Positions 18,082 to 20,314 of a stretch of DNA of 20,314 bases are shown here, in pieces. The DNA lies in IMG/VR virus record IMGVR_UViG_3300025646_000498, positions 1 to 20,314 of that record; one strand, 5' to 3'. The translations under genes were made by a program, and so were the position numbers. The stretch's first letter is position 1; every line of letters begins with the position of its first letter. This stretch comes from a virus. The notes beneath the pieces were generated by a model, which did no database searches, had not been told where the DNA came from, and saw only the letters and a program-made list of their open reading frames with translations.

Positions 18082-19821
18082 TCAGTCCTCGAATACTTGG
18101 ATGCCGCTGGGGCTGGTGTAGACAGGGGTTTTAGCTGCGCCGCCTTCAGCCGCAGTAATTGACTTATGCGGGATCGGCTTTCCCTCCGCACGGGCCAGAG
18201 CGTTTTCGTAAACGCGCTGCAATTCAGTCAGGGCCTTGTTGTAGTCTTCCTTTGTCACGCGGCGATTACCGAGGCGCTGCAGCGCTGCTGTGGCTGTCTG
18301 ACCTTCAATCACTGTGATTTGCCCGCCACCTTTGAGCGTCTCAAACGCCTCAAGGAACGTCTGCGCGGTAAGCTGATTGATCTTACCAAGGACATCGGCC
18401 TCATCCTCATTAAGGAACGCAGTGTCCATTGCGCGCTGATACCAAGTCGGGCCGCCCTCTGCTGTGGCACCGCCAGTCAAGGAGCCGCCAAGCTGCCCAG
18501 AATAGCGACCAAGAACACCCTCAAGGTTGGGGTCTTCCTTGACCTGTTTGATCTGGTCAATCGCGCTGCGCGCCTTCAGTGCTTGGTCCTCATCCGCCAA
18601 GGCTTTTTCAGCGGCCTTTACGCCAGCAGCTTGTGCATCTGTGATCTGCCTGTTGACCTGTTCAAGTTCAACCTGGAGGACGCGCATTGATGTCGCATCG
18701 CTACCGGTTGCCGCCAGAGCGCGCCGCTGATTCGTAATTTCGTCACGCCGCTTGATTAAATCAGCGATCTGCGCGCCTTCATCGGACACTGGCGCAGCAT
18801 CTGTAGCGGTCACTGTCGGACCGGCAGCGACACGCGGCTCTGCGACCGCTGGGGCTTCTGGCAGCGGCGACACGTCCACAGCCGGAGTTGGCGCAACGCC
18901 AGTAGGCACGACATCAGGCTCCATCGGGATAGCTGCAACACCGCCAGTCGCTGGCGCAGATACAGGCGTAACCTGTGCCGGTTCGCCGCCTTGCAGTCCG
19001 AATGCCACGCGGCTTGCCATCTGGTCTAGCTGTGCAAGCTGTTGCCTGTCAGCGTCGGAGACTGGCATCCCAAATGCTTCTTGGCGGGCAATCCTTTGCG
19101 CGATGCTGTCGCGGAGAACACTGATCCCCTGCAGCGCCTGAACTTGGTTCTGCAGGATGCCCTGCTTCCGCAGCCGTTCCCGTTCCTTGGCCGCTTCAAA
19201 CCCACCCAGTGCCTGCTGGAAATACCCACCTTCCTGACCCTGCAGGGCAGCCGCAGCATCCCGCAGCGCGGCAAATCCCAACATGGTCCGCTGGGATCGG
19301 GACAGGTTGGCAAAGGGGTCTGTCTCCACACTGGCTGCCGTGTCTTCCTGCATGCCCGGAAAGAGGCGGCTGAAGAGGCCGCCACGCGGCTGCGGATCAG
19401 GTGTCATCGTCATAGTGGTCGATCCTTGTGTGCTGACACGCGGCTGGTATTCCATGCTGGTGCGCCCCATGACCTTGGGGACATAAGCCTGCGTTTCCTT
19501 GTATGGCGGGATGCCGCCGTATTTCTGAACAGCGCCCGGACCAGCATTGTAAGCGGCCAGAGCCAGTGGCCACTGCCCAAACGTATCATACTGCTGGCGC
19601 AGGTACTTTGCGCCGCCGTAGATGTTTTGCTGAGGGTCATAGGGGTCAACGCCAAGTTCTTTTGCCGTTCCCGGCATAAGCTGCGCGGGTCCAATGGCAC
19701 CCGCGTCGGACACAACATCCGGCTTCCAGCTACTCTCCTGCTGGATCAGGCTGAAGAACAGGTCTTGCGGGATGCCGTACTGCGCCGCCGCTGCCGTTGC
19801 TATGTCCTGCAGGCTACTCAT
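18082..19821 (-). CDS. Virion protein with lytic transglycosylase (SLT) domain
   Basis: A 579-residue protein. Residues about 5-120 form a lytic transglycosylase domain: catalytic E29 in [26 protein letters not shown] (41-57) and [12 protein letters not shown] (87-98), the classic Slt motifs. It would cleave peptidoglycan glycan strands during infection. The rest has a helical region (about 170-265), a Pro/Val/Ala-rich linker (about 280-345), a coiled-coil region (about 350-410) and a C-terminal helical part. No signal peptide is present, so it acts from the virion, likely opening the cell wall for DNA entry. It overlaps the S74-type gene upstream by four bases (ATGA) and precedes the probable internal virion gene. 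Confidence 0.9.
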   Translation of the reverse strand: MSSLQDIATAAAAQYGIPQDLFFSLIQQESSWKPDVVSDAGAIGPAQLMPGTAKELGVDPYDPQQNIYGGAKYLRQQYDTFGQWPLALAAYNAGPGAVQKYGGIPPYKETQAYVPKVMGRTSMEYQPRVSTQGSTTMTMTPDPQPRGGLFSRLFPGMQEDTAASVETDPFANLSRSQRTMLGFAALRDAAAALQGQEGGYFQQALGGFEAAKERERLRKQGILQNQVQALQGISVLRDSIAQRIARQEAFGMPVSDADRQQLAQLDQMASRVAFGLQGGEPAQVTPVSAPATGGVAAIPMEPDVVPTGVAPTPAVDVSPLPEAPAVAEPRVAAGPTVTATDAAPVSDEGAQIADLIKRRDEITNQRRALAATGSDATSMRVLQVELEQVNRQITDAQAAGVKAAEKALADEDQALKARSAIDQIKQVKEDPNLEGVLGRYSGQLGGSLTGGATAEGGPTWYQRAMDTAFLNEDEADVLGKINQLTAQTFLEAFETLKGGGQITVIEGQTATAALQRLGNRRVTKEDYNKALTELQRVYENALARAEGKPIPHKSITAAEGGAAKTPVYTSPSGIQVFED

Positions 19822-20314
19822 GCCGCCGCACCAGCCTCCGCATTCAGACCTGCGTAATCGACCCGCAGGTAGCCGTCAGCGCCGCGCCGCACCAAGTGCG
19901 GGTGCGTCTGCATCAGTTCGTCTGCCATGACGCCATAGGTTGGGTGGCCTTCCACGCCGATTGCGCGAGCGGTGTTGTTCCAGTCCCATGTGTAATAGCT
20001 GATGCCGTTGCGCCTGCCTGCCGGTCGGACGTTTACCTTCAGGCGGCGGTCGGACGGGGGGAACGTCGCCAGCGCCTGACCGGCAGATGCGACCGCACCC
20101 AAGATTTGCCCAAAGCCGGGCTTGTTGCTAGTCGTCTGCGACTGGCCAATCGCACCGGATGTACCGGCAGCCCCGCCCGTCAGGGCTGAGAGGATGCCAA
20201 GGTCGTAGCCTTGCTCTCGCAGGAACTCATTAAATCGAGCCTCTAGTTCAGCCTGATTTGTGGTCTGCTGCAATGCGCCAATCTGCTGCAATCCACTTGC
20301 GGCAGCGCCAGCAG
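19818..20314 (-). CDS. S74-type tail-fibre/virion protein, N-terminus beyond window
   Basis: The frame is open to the right edge, so only the C-terminal 165 or so residues are seen. A Gln/Gly/Ala-rich linker leads into a domain starting [11 protein letters not shown], then [28 protein letters not shown] and [20 protein letters not shown]. That is the pattern of Peptidase S74-type intramolecular chaperone domains: SDRxLK, then a YxW strand, then GVxAxE and a PxxVxxxxDGYxxVxY motif. Such domains help trimerise fibres and are often self-cleaved. The usual Ser/Lys dyad can be proposed (S and K of SDRRLK) but not proven. An in-frame TTG at 20291 exists, but the upstream continuation is coding-like. 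Overlap ATGA with the next gene. Confidence 0.82.
   Translation of the reverse strand, partial: AGAAASGLQQIGALQQTTNQAELEARFNEFLREQGYDLGILSALTGGAAGTSGAIGQSQTTSNKPGFGQILGAVASAGQALATFPPSDRRLKVNVRPAGRRNGISYYTWDWNNTARAIGVEGHPTYGVMADELMQTHPHLVRRGADGYLRVDYAGLNAEAGAAA

Overview
The window reads as part of the genome of a tailed double-stranded DNA phage, probably one infecting a GC-rich marine alphaproteobacterium (Rhodobacterales-like). The evidence is a gene set of phage hallmarks: large and small terminase subunits, a primase-polymerase/helicase, an SSB-like protein, a RecB-type nuclease, a RuvC-like resolvase, a virion transglycosylase and an S74-type chaperone domain. Genes are packed with stop/start overlaps (TGATG, ATGA, GTGA). 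The host guess is inference, from base composition and the style of the small HTH protein. No integrase, tRNA or capsid/portal gene is visible, and both ends of the window cut through genes, so this is an internal slice of a larger genome.

Layout, in the direction of the minus strand. (1) 20314-16410: late virion genes (S74-type protein, SLT transglycosylase protein, Ala/Gly-rich probable internal virion protein). (2) 16244-16429 on the plus strand: a small AT-hook protein, divergent from a minus-strand trio (16171-15418) that holds a PD-(D/E)XK nuclease and two small Cys-containing proteins. (3) 13121-15455 on the plus strand: a dense cassette of nine small genes, mostly unknown, behind a promoter and a structured leader or small RNA that ends in a strong terminator. 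(4) 12920-6578 on the minus strand: the DNA-metabolism operon, in order RHH protein, RuvC-like resolvase, unknown 360-residue protein, RecB-like nuclease, SSB-like protein, Prim-Pol/helicase, a 240-bp non-coding repeat cluster (possible origin or control region), a protein with an SSB-like tail, a 58-residue protein and a DUF6378-like protein. (5) 6312-2124: TerS and TerL, split by an inserted plus-strand cassette. (6) 2056-1: a terminator, then a 33-residue Cys-rich protein, a repeat-bearing 400-residue protein, two small basic proteins and a truncated gene.

The most interesting region is 3590-5841. Between TerS and TerL, which both run on the minus strand, sits a plus-strand cassette with visibly different codon choice (many TTG/CTT leucines and GCG alanines). 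It has an AT-rich dyad operator in front, a Cys-cluster protein, several tiny orphan proteins, a last gene for a 68-residue HTH protein and its own terminator. This is the layout of a moron cassette and resembles anti-CRISPR/Aca loci. The function is unproven. Other unusual points are a well-formed small-RNA candidate (about 13023-13110), a TGTCCGG repeat cluster, two separate proteins with SSB-like acidic C-terminal tips, and several genes of under 60 codons that are supported by overlap and ribosome-binding sites.
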